The position numbers and the translations under genes are program-made. Positions 16,199 through 24,986 of a stretch of 64,000 nt of DNA are shown here, piece after piece. The stretch covers positions 1 to 64,000 of the forward strand of contig NZ_JACKTL010000052.1 in the NCBI RefSeq assembly GCF_025822245.1, given 5' to 3'. The stretch comes from Mycolicibacterium hodleri. Its GTDB lineage: Bacteria; Actinomycetota; Actinomycetes; Mycobacteriales; Mycobacteriaceae. Position 1 is the stretch's first letter, and each line of letters opens with the position of its first letter. Under the pieces are notes generated by a model that was not told where the DNA came from, searched no databases, and saw only the letters and a program-made list of their open reading frames with translations.

Positions 16199-17758
16199 GT
16201 GGAAACCGCATCACCCCGGCCCGTGTTGGTGGTCGACTTCGGAGCGCAGTACGCGCAGTTGATCGCAAGACGCGTCCGCGAGGCACGCGTGTACTCCGAG
16301 GTCGTCCCTCACACCGCGACCGTGGACGAAATCAAGGCGAAGGACCCGGCCGCGATCGTGCTGTCTGGCGGCCCGGCGAGTGTGTACGCCGACGGTGCGC
16401 CGCAACTGGATCCGGCGATCTTCGACCTCGACGTCCCCGTCTTCGGCATCTGCTACGGATTCCAGGCGATGGCCCAGGCCCTGGGTGGCACCGTCGCCCA
16501 CACCGGCACCAGCGAGTACGGCCGCACTGACCTAAAGGTGTCCGGGGGAGAGCTCCACGCCGACCTGCCGGTCAGCCAACCCGTGTGGATGAGCCACGGG
16601 GACGCCGTGACCGAGGCGCCCGACGGCTTCACCGTCGTCGCCACCAGTGCCGGTGCGCCGGTCGCGGGGTTCGAGAACCGGGAGCGCCGACTCGCCGGCG
16701 TGCAGTACCACCCCGAGGTCATGCACAGCCCGCATGGTCAGCAGGTGTTGAGCCGGTTCCTGCACGAGTTCGCGGGCATCGACTCGACGTGGACGCCCGC
16801 CAACATCGCCGACGCGCTGGTGGAGCAGGTCCGCGCCCAGATCGGCGACGGCCGTGCCCTGTGCGGATTGTCCGGCGGCGTGGACTCCGCGGTGGCCGCG
16901 GCGTTGGTGCAGCGCGCCGTCGGTGACCGGCTGACGTGTGTCTTCGTCGACCACGGCCTCCTGCGTGCCGGGGAGCGGGGGCAGGTGCAGCGCGACTTCG
17001 TCGCCGCCACCGGCGCCAACCTCGTCACGGTGGACGTCGAGGCCCGGTTCCTCGAAGCCCTGTCCGGGGTGACCAATCCGGAGGGCAAGCGCAAGATCAT
17101 CGGCCGCGAATTCATCCGCGCGTTCGAAGGCGCGGTGCGGACCCTGGTCGAGGACGGCGGCGGTGACGTCGACTTCCTGGTCCAGGGGACGCTGTACCCC
17201 GACGTCGTCGAGTCCGGCGGCGGCACCGGTGCGGCCAACATCAAGAGCCACCACAACGTTGGCGGGCTGCCCGACGACCTCAAGTTCACACTCGTCGAGC
17301 CGCTGCGGTTGCTGTTCAAGGACGAGGTGCGCGCGGTGGGTCGCGAACTCGGTCTGCCGGAGGAAATCGTTGGGCGCCAACCGTTTCCGGGACCTGGTTT
17401 GGCGATTCGCATCGTCGGCGAGGTCACCGCGAGCCGGCTGGACACGCTGCGCAGGGCCGACGCCATTGCCCGCGAGGAGCTCACCTCCGCCGGGCTGGAC
17501 AACCAGATCTGGCAGTGCCCGGTGGTGCTGCTCGCCGACGTACGGTCGGTGGGCGTACAGGGCGACGGCCGGACCTACGGCCACCCGATCGTGCTGCGGC
17601 CCGTCTCCAGCGAGGACGCGATGACCGCCGACTGGACCCGCGTCCCGTACGACGTGCTCGAGCGGATCTCGACGAGAATCACCAACGAGGTGCCCGAGGT
17701 GAACCGGGTGGTTCTCGACGTCACCAGCAAGCCGCCCGGCACCATCGAGTGGGAGTAG
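16199..17758 (+). CDS. guaA: GMP synthase (glutamine-hydrolysing)
   Basis: 519 residues. The class I amidotransferase domain (residues about 8-200; GICYGFQ with the nucleophilic Cys, HPEV with the catalytic His) is followed by the ATP-pyrophosphatase domain (LSGGVDSAVAAAL P-loop) and the C-terminal dimerisation domain (KPPGTIEWE end). It converts XMP to GMP with Gln and ATP, completing the route begun by GuaB2. GTG 16199. Its stop is 10 bp from the stop of the convergent MerR gene. Confidence 0.97.
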   Translation: METASPRPVLVVDFGAQYAQLIARRVREARVYSEVVPHTATVDEIKAKDPAAIVLSGGPASVYADGAPQLDPAIFDLDVPVFGICYGFQAMAQALGGTVAHTGTSEYGRTDLKVSGGELHADLPVSQPVWMSHGDAVTEAPDGFTVVATSAGAPVAGFENRERRLAGVQYHPEVMHSPHGQQVLSRFLHEFAGIDSTWTPANIADALVEQVRAQIGDGRALCGLSGGVDSAVAAALVQRAVGDRLTCVFVDHGLLRAGERGQVQRDFVAATGANLVTVDVEARFLEALSGVTNPEGKRKIIGREFIRAFEGAVRTLVEDGGGDVDFLVQGTLYPDVVESGGGTGAANIKSHHNVGGLPDDLKFTLVEPLRLLFKDEVRAVGRELGLPEEIVGRQPFPGPGLAIRIVGEVTASRLDTLRRADAIAREELTSAGLDNQIWQCPVVLLADVRSVGVQGDGRTYGHPIVLRPVSSEDAMTADWTRVPYDVLERISTRITNEVPEVNRVVLDVTSKPPGTIEWE

Positions 17759-17768
17759 CGCCTCCCGG

Positions 17769-18671
17769 TCAGAGGTCTTCGGACTTGTCGATGAGGTCGC
17801 CGAGGATCTGACTGACCGAGGACTCGATCGTCGACTCGATCGAGAATGCGAGGGTCGCCGACACCGCGGCCACCGCCTGCGTGCGGAACCGCACCAGCAT
17901 CGTAATCAGTTCGGCCACTTCGGTATCCGGCGGAAGGGCGGCGCCCGGGTTGATCCGGGTGAGGACGTGCTCGACGCCCGCGCGCACCAGGATGCCGCTG
18001 ATCTCGTCGATCAGCGGTGCGGTCTGCTCGTGGATGTCGACGAGTTTGTCGGTGCTGACGCCGTACTGCTTGATCTCGTTGAAGGCCTCGATCAGCTTGG
18101 GCCGCACCACCGTTGCCACGTCGTCTTCGACGGTGATGACGCCGAGGCCCACCATCCGGTCGAAGGCGCCGTCGTCGTCGACCAGGCTCCTGGCCTCGGC
18201 GACCGACATCCGGTCGGGCTTCTCCGAGGCCCAGCTGCCCGCGATCGCAGACTCCAGGCCCAACATGTCGCCGAGGTTCTTGCCCTCCTCCCAGGCGCTG
18301 AGCATCTCGTGCACGTGGGAGATGTTGTAGCCCCGGTCCAGCATCGAGGTGATCAGGCGTAGCCGGGTGAGGTGGGTGTCGTTGAACAGCGCGATGCGGC
18401 CCACCCGTAGCGGCGGGTGCAGGAGGCCGCGGTCGCGGTACACGCGGATGTTGCGCGTGGTGGTACCCGCCAGCCGCGCGAGCTCGTCGATCCGGTACTC
18501 CCCGGACGCCGCGACGCCGTGAGGTTGGACCGCGGCGTCGAACAGCTGTGACACTGCGTTCTCGATGACGTCGCGAGAGCCCCGCCGAATCTGCCGCGGC
18601 GCACGACGAAGCCCGTTGAGGATCGTCGAGATCGCGCCCGCTTGTTGCCGCGGCTGCTTGGCGGGCGGCAC
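17769..18671 (-). CDS. MerR-family transcriptional regulator
   Basis: 300 residues. An N-terminal basic extension of about 55 residues precedes the MerR winged helix (YRIDELARLAGTTTRNIRVYRDRGLL, residues about 59-84; FNDTHLTRLRLI). A helical dimerisation and effector region of about 180 residues follows, without a Cys-based metal site. It is the last gene of the operon 17769-22956, one base after the monooxygenase gene, and may regulate that operon. The effector is unknown. Confidence 0.85.
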   Translation of the reverse strand: MPPAKQPRQQAGAISTILNGLRRAPRQIRRGSRDVIENAVSQLFDAAVQPHGVAASGEYRIDELARLAGTTTRNIRVYRDRGLLHPPLRVGRIALFNDTHLTRLRLITSMLDRGYNISHVHEMLSAWEEGKNLGDMLGLESAIAGSWASEKPDRMSVAEARSLVDDDGAFDRMVGLGVITVEDDVATVVRPKLIEAFNEIKQYGVSTDKLVDIHEQTAPLIDEISGILVRAGVEHVLTRINPGAALPPDTEVAELITMLVRFRTQAVAAVSATLAFSIESTIESSVSQILGDLIDKSEDL

Positions 18672-18672
18672 G

Positions 18673-20217
18673 TCAGGCCGACGAACTGATGCTCACGGCG
18701 GGTGCACCCGCCGGTGACGATCCCCCGGTCGCTTCGCTCCTGCCCGACGGCACCGCCTCGTAGTCGCCCAACCTGAAGTCACGCATCTGTCGAAGATACT
18801 GCGTGGCGAACCCCGGGTACATCGAGGCGTTGAATCCGTCGGCCGTCAGATACCAGCTGCTGCATCCGCTCATCCACGTCGTCTTGGTCAAACGCCGTTG
18901 AAGGTCCTCGTTGTGGCGGCGTTGAACGTCGGCGCGGACGTCGAGGTAACGCAGGTCCTCGCGCAGGATGGTGGTGATGCCCGCGACGGCGTAGTCGAGC
19001 TGGCCCTCCACGAAGACCAGGAGCGAATTGTGCCCCGGCCCGGAGTTGGGACCCGTCATGAAGAACAGGTTCGGGTAGCCGCTGGCGTTGATGCTCTTGT
19101 ACGCCTGCGCGCCGCGGACCCATTCCTCGGCCAGTGACCGCCCGCCCAGCCCGGTCACCTCATACGGCGGGCCCGTCAGGTGCACGTCGTACCCGGTCGC
19201 GAACACGACGCAGTCCAGGTGATGTTCGATGCCGTCGCCGGTGCGGATGCCCACCGGACTCATCGTGGCGATCGGCCAGTCGATCAGCTTGCAGTTGTCG
19301 CGCTGCAGGGCGGGGTAGTAGTCGCTGGAGACCAGCATGCGCTTGCAGCCCGGGGTGAAGTCGGGCGTCAGCTGCCTGCGCAGCCACGGATCCTTGACCT
19401 GGCGGTGCAGGTGCGCCTTGCCCAGTCGGGCGACCAGCCCGCTCAGCGGTGACTTCCACACCAGCGCGGTGGCACTGGCCTCGTGCCCCCAGAACAGCGC
19501 CTGCCGCGCTGCCCGTTGCACCGCAGGCACTTTCGCGAAGAGATCCTGGGCCCGGGCCGGGGTGGCGACGTCCAGACGCGGGATCACCCAACCCGGCGTG
19601 CGTTGGAAGACCTTGACGAACGCCGCCTGCTTGACCAGCTCCGGCACGATCTGCACGGCGCTGGCACCGGTGCCTATCACGGCGACGCGCTTTCCCGTGA
19701 AGTCGTAGTCGTGGTCCCAACGGGCACTGTGAATCTTGTGGCCCTCGTAGGTGTCGATGCCGCGGACGTCGGGCCACGCGTGATCCGGCAGCGGGCCGGA
19801 CGCCAGCACGACCGTGCGGGCACGGTAACGCTTGCGTCCGGTGGTTCGGACGTCCCAGACGCCCTCGGCCTCGTCGAAGGACAGCCCGCTCACCTCGGTG
19901 CCGAAGTCGATCCGACGCCGCAGGTCGAAGCGGTCCACCAGGTCCTCGATGTGTAGCCGGATCTCCTCGGCGGGGGAGTAGGCCCGCGACCAGGTCGGGT
20001 TGGCGACGAACGAGAAGGAGTAAAGCAGTGACGGAATATCGCATGCCGCACCGGGATACGTGTTGTCCCGCCACGTGCCGCCGACGCGCTGGTCGCGTTC
20101 GACGATGACCACGTCGTCGACGCCGGCCTGGGTCAGCTTGATCGCCGCGCCGATCCCGGTGAACCCGGTGCCGACGATCAGGGTGTCGTAGACGTGCACG
20201 TCACGCTGCCGGTTCAT
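18673..20217 (-). CDS. Flavin monooxygenase, Baeyer-Villiger type, MymA-like
   Basis: 514 residues. Two Rossmann motifs are present: GTGFTG at residues 16-21 for FAD and VAVIGTGASAVQI near 180 for NADPH. The BVMO fingerprint reads YEGHKIHSARWDHD in place of FxGxxxHxxxW[P/D]. It inserts oxygen into ketones or oxidises heteroatoms. With the SDR and LipR-like genes it resembles the mymA (Rv3083) locus, linked to envelope lipids and acid stress in M. tuberculosis. The 5' end overlaps the diiron gene by 17 bp. The C-terminus is Ser/Pro-rich. Confidence 0.88.
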   Translation of the reverse strand: MNRQRDVHVYDTLIVGTGFTGIGAAIKLTQAGVDDVVIVERDQRVGGTWRDNTYPGAACDIPSLLYSFSFVANPTWSRAYSPAEEIRLHIEDLVDRFDLRRRIDFGTEVSGLSFDEAEGVWDVRTTGRKRYRARTVVLASGPLPDHAWPDVRGIDTYEGHKIHSARWDHDYDFTGKRVAVIGTGASAVQIVPELVKQAAFVKVFQRTPGWVIPRLDVATPARAQDLFAKVPAVQRAARQALFWGHEASATALVWKSPLSGLVARLGKAHLHRQVKDPWLRRQLTPDFTPGCKRMLVSSDYYPALQRDNCKLIDWPIATMSPVGIRTGDGIEHHLDCVVFATGYDVHLTGPPYEVTGLGGRSLAEEWVRGAQAYKSINASGYPNLFFMTGPNSGPGHNSLLVFVEGQLDYAVAGITTILREDLRYLDVRADVQRRHNEDLQRRLTKTTWMSGCSSWYLTADGFNASMYPGFATQYLRQMRDFRLGDYEAVPSGRSEATGGSSPAGAPAVSISSSA

Positions 20218-21121
20218 AGGTCAGCTCCTTGAACCAGGTGGGGATGGGACTCAGCAGGCTGTTCGGGTAGCGATCGGAGAGCCAGACCATCGAGTTCGCC
20301 AGGTAGTGATACGGGTTGTTCGGGTTGACCACCAACCGGGAGTGGAACTTCAGCAGCTGGTAGGTCGGGACGCGGCGGGTGAACTCGGCGCGCTCGCCCA
20401 TCTTCTTGAAGCGCATCATGGCGTCGTAGAGCCGCTCGGGCTGCAGGCCCATCTCCACGATGTTGTTGCGCATCCGGTTGAGCAGGGGCGCGTACATCAG
20501 CATGCCGAGGATCACCCCCGGCGAGGCGACGTTGCCGACGAACTGGATGGCCAGCCGGCGCGCGGTCGCGTTGCCGATCATGTTGAGCACGTCGAAGTCG
20601 ACTGCGATGTGGCGGGATTCGTCGTTGTTGATCTTCTCGAACACCTGGTGACACACCGGGTCGTGCACCTCTTCGAGCAGGAACTTGAGCAGCGCGCCGT
20701 CGAGGGCGACCTCCAGCATCGGGATGACGGTGCCGAGAATCGACAGCGACATGTCGTCGGAGTACTTGTCCAGCCACTGGATGGCCAACCGGATGTTGAT
20801 GTTCGGTTCCGGCATCTCGCCGTCCTCGAGCATGCCCCACCGCTTCATCAGGGCGAGTTCGGCGTTGGCGTGCCGCTGCTCCTCGGCGTGGAAGTAGCGG
20901 TAGATCTCGGCGAGGACGGGCGTCGGCGCCTTCTTGGCCAATGCGGCGAACCCGCGGGCGCCCACGTTCTCGATCCAGCACAGGTCGGCCATGAAGGCCT
21001 TGAGCTTGGGCCGGAACTCGTCGCTGATGGTCTCTGCGCCCGGTGCGTCCCAGTCGATGTCGGCCAGCGCCCATTGCCGGTCCTTGATCTTCTCCAGCAT
21101 TGCATCCATGTCGATTGCCAC
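20201..21121 (-). CDS. Ferritin-like diiron oxygenase-type protein
   Basis: 306 residues, helical. Carboxylate-bridged diiron ligands are visible as E51, E81xxH84 (HAEEQRH), E137 and E168xxH171 (NDESRHIAVDF), the Glu/ExxH/Glu/ExxH set of ferritin-like oxidases. A hydrophobic segment around 190-215 (FVGNVASPGVILGMLMYAPLL) may contact membrane or lipid. The substrate is unknown; a desaturase or hydroxylase acting on a lipid is a reasonable guess. The M. tuberculosis mymA operon has no gene of this type that I recall, so this variant is notable. Confidence 0.8.
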   Translation of the reverse strand: MAIDMDAMLEKIKDRQWALADIDWDAPGAETISDEFRPKLKAFMADLCWIENVGARGFAALAKKAPTPVLAEIYRYFHAEEQRHANAELALMKRWGMLEDGEMPEPNINIRLAIQWLDKYSDDMSLSILGTVIPMLEVALDGALLKFLLEEVHDPVCHQVFEKINNDESRHIAVDFDVLNMIGNATARRLAIQFVGNVASPGVILGMLMYAPLLNRMRNNIVEMGLQPERLYDAMMRFKKMGERAEFTRRVPTYQLLKFHSRLVVNPNNPYHYLANSMVWLSDRYPNSLLSPIPTWFKELTYEPAA

Positions 21122-21130
21122 GGTCGTCTC

Positions 21131-21964
21131 CTAAGTGGTCGCGCGATTGGTCAGCCCGACGGCACGGGTGTACACCGTCGGTGTGAATCGTTTGATGCCC
21201 CAGCCGATTCGGGCATCGGGCTGCGGCATGCAGTACAGCGCGCCGCGGTCGTTGGCATCCAGGCACGTCCGGGCGACGCGCTCGGGAGAGAAGCCGGTCC
21301 ACCGCATCAGGCGGTCGGCGAGTTGGGTCGAGCGCGCCGAGATGCGGCCCGCCTCGACGATGTTGGTCTTGACGAACGTCGGGCACAGCACGGTCACGTT
21401 GATTCCGGTGCCGGACAGCTCGGCGGCCAGCGTCTCCGACAACGACAGCACGCCGGCCTTGCTGACGTTGTAGGCCGCCATGCCGGGGGCTGCTCCGAAC
21501 GCGGCGGCCGAGGCGACGTTGACGATGCCGCCGGGCTGACCCGCCTCCCGCAGGATCGGCGTGAACACCTGGCAGCCGTGGATCGGTCCCCACAGGTTGA
21601 TGCCGAGAACCCAGTTCCAGTCGTCCATCTCGATCTCACCGATGACGGCGCCTCCCGCGCCGACGCCCGCGTTGTTGACCACCAGCGTCGGCGGTCCGCC
21701 GAACCACGACTGCGCCGCCTCGGCCAGGTGTGCCACGTCGTCGAGTTGCGAGACGTCGCAGCGGACGGAGGTGGCGTGACCGCCCGCGGCGACGATGGCG
21801 TCGGCCGTGGCCCGCGACGACCCCTCGTCGACGTCGCTGCACACGATCCGACCACCACGCTTGGCGAGTTCGACGGCGAACGCGGCGCCTATCCCGCTGC
21901 CGGCTCCGGTGATGACGGCCGCTGCCCCGTGGCTGCGCTTGGGTGAGGATCCGAAGAGGTTCAC
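21131..21964 (-). CDS. Short-chain dehydrogenase/reductase (SadH-like)
   Basis: 277 residues, classical SDR: cofactor motif TGAGSGIG near residues 19-26, acidic D44 in CSDVDE after strand 2 suggesting NAD preference, NNAG near 96, and catalytic Ser with YNVSK near 165-169. It resembles Rv3085 (sadH) in the mymA locus. The ATG at 21964 overlaps the stop of the LipR-like gene by four bases; the diiron gene follows after nine bases. It probably interconverts an alcohol and the ketone used by the monooxygenase (inference). Confidence 0.85.
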   Translation of the reverse strand: MNLFGSSPKRSHGAAAVITGAGSGIGAAFAVELAKRGGRIVCSDVDEGSSRATADAIVAAGGHATSVRCDVSQLDDVAHLAEAAQSWFGGPPTLVVNNAGVGAGGAVIGEIEMDDWNWVLGINLWGPIHGCQVFTPILREAGQPGGIVNVASAAAFGAAPGMAAYNVSKAGVLSLSETLAAELSGTGINVTVLCPTFVKTNIVEAGRISARSTQLADRLMRWTGFSPERVARTCLDANDRGALYCMPQPDARIGWGIKRFTPTVYTRAVGLTNRATT

Positions 21965-22956
21965 CCGGCCGCCTGGTCAATTGCTCTGTTGCGCAACGAC
22001 TCTGCGATGAACGCCGCAACCTCCCGCATTGCCGGTGCGGCCTCGGGGGTGAGCCTCGGGAGTGCCTGGAAGACGTGCACCTGATCCGGCCACACCTGCA
22101 ACTCGCAGTCGCCGCCGGCAGCCGTGATGTCGGCCGCCAGCCGGCGAGAGTCGGCGACCAGCATCTCGCCGCCACCGGCCTGGACGAGGGTCGGCGGCAT
22201 CCGTCGACCACCCGCGACGTCGAGGGAGAGTCGGGGATGTGTGAGATCCGTTCCGGCGCAATACAGTCCGACCAGTTTCGCAGCGTCGGCGGCGCGGATC
22301 GCGGGGTCGCGGCGCAGCTCCTCCCTGGTGCGCGCCAGCCCGAACGTCAGGTCGAGCAGCGGGGAGAACAGCGCAAGGCCGGCGGGATGCGCCACATCGG
22401 GTTGGAGAAGCAGGTCGACGGCGAGATGTCCGCCGGCCGAATCGCCCGCGACGACGATCCGATCGGGGGCGAAACCCTTCACCGTGCAGAGCCACTCCCA
22501 GCCGGACCGGACGTCGACGGCGGCAGCGGGAAAGCGGTGGCGCGGAGCCAGGCGGTAGTCGAGGCAGAACACGGGCAGCCCGGTCAGGCGCGACAGCCAG
22601 GCCGTCAGCCTGCGGTGCGTGCGGGGTGAACAGAGCGCGAAGCCGCTGCCGTGCAGGAAGTAGATGCACTCACCCGGCTCCTGCCCCCCGGCGGCCGTGA
22701 CGCCGGCGCCCCGCACCCACTCGCCGACGACTCGGCTGCCGTCGCGAAGGCGGACGTCGACTTTCTCGACCTCGGTGCCCGCCAGCGACGGGCCGAAGGC
22801 GTCCATGATCCGCTCGACGATCCGGCGGGACGCCCACAACCCCCAGGCCCGTTCCGGCGGCAACGCCGCGCTGATCTGTCGCAGGGTCAGTCCGCTGACC
22901 GTGGCCGCGGCCCGCGATCGCTTGGAGCCCCGGTGGGGAATCGTGTCGGTCGTCAC
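21961..22956 (-). CDS. LipR-like alpha/beta hydrolase (HSL family)
   Basis: About 331 residues from GTG 22956. Hormone-sensitive-lipase type: oxyanion motif HGSG (usual form HGGG), nucleophile elbow GDSAGG, YRLAPRHRFPAAAVD, and late Asp/His around VWPDQVHVFQ. It cleaves a carboxylic ester, as Rv3084 LipR is thought to. The frame opens at 23001, but that region contains the promoter and operator. GTG 22956 fits a leaderless start six bases after a -10 element. It is the first gene of the five-gene minus-strand operon. Confidence 0.85.
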   Translation of the reverse strand: MTTDTIPHRGSKRSRAAATVSGLTLRQISAALPPERAWGLWASRRIVERIMDAFGPSLAGTEVEKVDVRLRDGSRVVGEWVRGAGVTAAGGQEPGECIYFLHGSGFALCSPRTHRRLTAWLSRLTGLPVFCLDYRLAPRHRFPAAAVDVRSGWEWLCTVKGFAPDRIVVAGDSAGGHLAVDLLLQPDVAHPAGLALFSPLLDLTFGLARTREELRRDPAIRAADAAKLVGLYCAGTDLTHPRLSLDVAGGRRMPPTLVQAGGGEMLVADSRRLAADITAAGGDCELQVWPDQVHVFQALPRLTPEAAPAMREVAAFIAESLRNRAIDQAAG

Positions 22957-22962
22957 GCCGAA

Positions 22963-22999
22963 AGTACAACAGCGATTGGTGACATTTGTCAATGTCACC
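22963..22999 (-). promoter_or_regulatory. Promoter and perfect palindromic operator of the mymA-like operon
   Basis: On the minus strand TTGACA (22987-22992), an 18-bp spacer and TGTACT (22963-22968) lie six bases before GTG 22956. The -35 is embedded in a perfect inverted repeat, GGTGACAT-N6-ATGTCACC (22978-22999), whose inner part also reads TGACA-TT-TGTCA on the plus strand. A dimeric repressor bound here would block the -35. Confidence 0.65.
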
Positions 23000-23046
23000 A
23001 TTTAAGCGTGGGAGAGTTAGGCCACAGCGAGGGGCGACGGAAGGGG

Positions 23047-23766
23047 TCAGCGCAGCGGGTCGCCGCGCCAGAGGAAGCTGTTGACGTATTTTCCCATGTC
23101 AAGGGCGATCTGCAGGTTTGCCGCCGACGGTTTTCCCGAGCCGAAGTCGGGCCCGAAGGCGTGATACGGCCCGACGGCGCCGGCGACCAAGGCGAGGTCG
23201 TTCTTCACCGCCACCACGACGACCAACCGCATGCGGCTGTAGCTCGCGTTGGAACCCTGCGGCCAACAGTCGGCGACCAGGCCGTAGCCCGGTTGGTACC
23301 CGACCATTGCGTTGGGGATTTCGTAAGCCATCTTCGTGTCGGGAAAGGTCGCCTTGACCAGCTGGTTGGCGATCTGTTTCGGGGTGCGGCCGGTCGCGGG
23401 TTCGCTGAACAACCGCAGGGTGCCGCCGTCGCCGGCCAGCAGGTCGGCGGTGACGCCATGGTCGCCCGTGGTGACGTTGTAGGCCGTCCCCTCCGCCGGG
23501 TAGGCGACTGAGAACGTCCCGTCCGGCGCGGTGAAGCGGGGATTGACCGTCACCGGCAGTCCCAGCGGTGGTCGCCCGCAGTCGGGTGGACACACGTACC
23601 GAGCCGACGGCTTCTCGATCGCACCGGACATGACGACGAGGCCCGCGGCGACCAGGCCGATGGCCGCCACCCAGACGACGAGGAGCCGGCGGTGTGAGGT
23701 CTTGCGCAGCGCCGGCGCGGTGTAGGTGCCCGCGTGCGTCGAGTAACCCTGGACGATCGTCGTCAC
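23047..23766 (-). CDS. Single-pass membrane protein with extracytoplasmic domain, unknown function
   Basis: 239 residues. A cytosolic N-terminus of about 25 residues is followed by a membrane helix (LLVVWVAAIGLVAAGLVVM, about 28-46) and a secreted domain with a CPPDC pair that could form a disulphide. The domain is strand-rich (FTAPDGTFSVAYPAEGTAYNV) with no family I recognise. It is the last gene of the S53 peptidase operon; its ATG overlaps the stop of the preceding gene by four bases. A substrate-binding or regulatory partner of the peptidase is possible but unproven. Confidence 0.75.
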   Translation of the reverse strand: MTTIVQGYSTHAGTYTAPALRKTSHRRLLVVWVAAIGLVAAGLVVMSGAIEKPSARYVCPPDCGRPPLGLPVTVNPRFTAPDGTFSVAYPAEGTAYNVTTGDHGVTADLLAGDGGTLRLFSEPATGRTPKQIANQLVKATFPDTKMAYEIPNAMVGYQPGYGLVADCWPQGSNASYSRMRLVVVVAVKNDLALVAGAVGPYHAFGPDFGSGKPSAANLQIALDMGKYVNSFLWRGDPLR

Positions 23767-24986
23767 GCGTCGCCCGAACCCGGCTCGGTGTCGACGCGGA
23801 TCGGCCTGATCTCACGCCGGGCCTGCCGCGACGATCGCGAGGACGCTCGGGTGGCCGCTCCGCAAGCCACGCAGAACGCCATGTCGGGCACGACGTGCCC
23901 GCAGTGCTGGCATAGCAGGGGTTGGTCGGAGAGGATCTCGTCGTGGGCTTCGTGCAGCAACGCCAGATGCAAGCCGACCCGCAACGCGAGTAGTGCGGTT
24001 GCCGCCACGCCGAGATGCAAGGCGAGCTGGAGCAATTGGGGCATCCTGGCCACGTCGACGAGGCCAAGGCCTGCGTAGAGCACCAGCACCACCAGTGCGA
24101 AGACAGCCACGGCGAGGCGGACGTAGTTGCGGTGCTGGTGTTTCTTGTTCTCCGGACGGGTGAACCAGAGCGCCGTGCCGATCAGACCGCCGACCGCGGC
24201 CGCGGTCAGTGGCACGGCGACGCCCCGGATGCCGGCTTCGACGATCAGACCGTTCATCGGGCGCGACCGGGCGATCATGCCGCCCGCGAACTGCGGTGCC
24301 AGCCGGGTCATTTGGGCCGCCGCGGTGAACATCAGGGCGCCGAGTGCGCCAATGGCGAAACCGTCGAGGGCCTCTCGCTGACCGGGTCGCACCAACCTCA
24401 CCAACAGGGCGGGGACGAGCATCAGCACCACGCCGCCGATGGGGACGCCCAGCCCGTCGTGCAGGATGCGGGATCCGGCGATGCCCATCCCCAGACCGAC
24501 GTCGTAGGCCCGTGCGACGACGGCCCCCGTGAGGAGCACCCATCCGACGCCAAGTCCGATGCCCAATCCCGCCGTGGCCACCAGGGTTCCGGTGGGGACG
24601 TCGTCGTAGACGTCGGACTCCTGCAGGTAGATCAGGAACAGCAGGGGCAAACCCAGTGCGGCGACGGTGATCAACGCCGCCGGTAGCCGAAACAGGCTGG
24701 TGGCCACCAGGGCCGCCAGGATCACCCCGAGGCCGACGAGGAACGGCATGCGCGAATTCGGGGACAGGTGGGGGAACAGCGAGCTGACGATGTTGGGCCG
24801 GAAGAGATGCTCCCCGGGTGATGCGCTGTAGGCCCTGGCCCGCAACCAGCCCGGCCCGTCGGCGCGGTGCTCGCTGAGGGGGATGCCGCACAGTCCGCAG
24901 TACTCGCCTTCGGGCACCTCGGTCTTGCACACCCGGCACTCGACCATTCCCGGGGTGGGGTCGTCCGTGTCGGGTTGGGTACTCAT
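23763..24986 (-). CDS. Polytopic membrane protein with terminal zinc ribbons
   Basis: 407 residues. The N-terminus carries CRVCKTEVPEGEYCGLC and the C-terminus CQHCGHVVPDMAFCVAC, each a complete four-Cys zinc ribbon. Between them are about ten hydrophobic segments. The layout vaguely recalls PrsW-type membrane proteases, but I cannot see a convincing catalytic EE motif, so no function is assigned. It is the middle gene of a three-gene operon, with four-base overlaps to both neighbours (23763-23766 and 24983-24986). Confidence 0.75.
   Translation of the reverse strand: MSTQPDTDDPTPGMVECRVCKTEVPEGEYCGLCGIPLSEHRADGPGWLRARAYSASPGEHLFRPNIVSSLFPHLSPNSRMPFLVGLGVILAALVATSLFRLPAALITVAALGLPLLFLIYLQESDVYDDVPTGTLVATAGLGIGLGVGWVLLTGAVVARAYDVGLGMGIAGSRILHDGLGVPIGGVVLMLVPALLVRLVRPGQREALDGFAIGALGALMFTAAAQMTRLAPQFAGGMIARSRPMNGLIVEAGIRGVAVPLTAAAVGGLIGTALWFTRPENKKHQHRNYVRLAVAVFALVVLVLYAGLGLVDVARMPQLLQLALHLGVAATALLALRVGLHLALLHEAHDEILSDQPLLCQHCGHVVPDMAFCVACGAATRASSRSSRQARREIRPIRVDTEPGSGDA

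Noticed and set aside
20306..21946. Plus-strand open frame of 546 codons across the diiron and SDR genes
   Set aside because: It is antisense to two genes with clear family motifs. Long shadow frames are usual at this GC content, and the translation shows no domain.
23763..24986. Assignment of the zinc-ribbon membrane protein as a PrsW protease
   Set aside because: The topology is similar, but the paired Glu and His motifs of PrsW could not be located.
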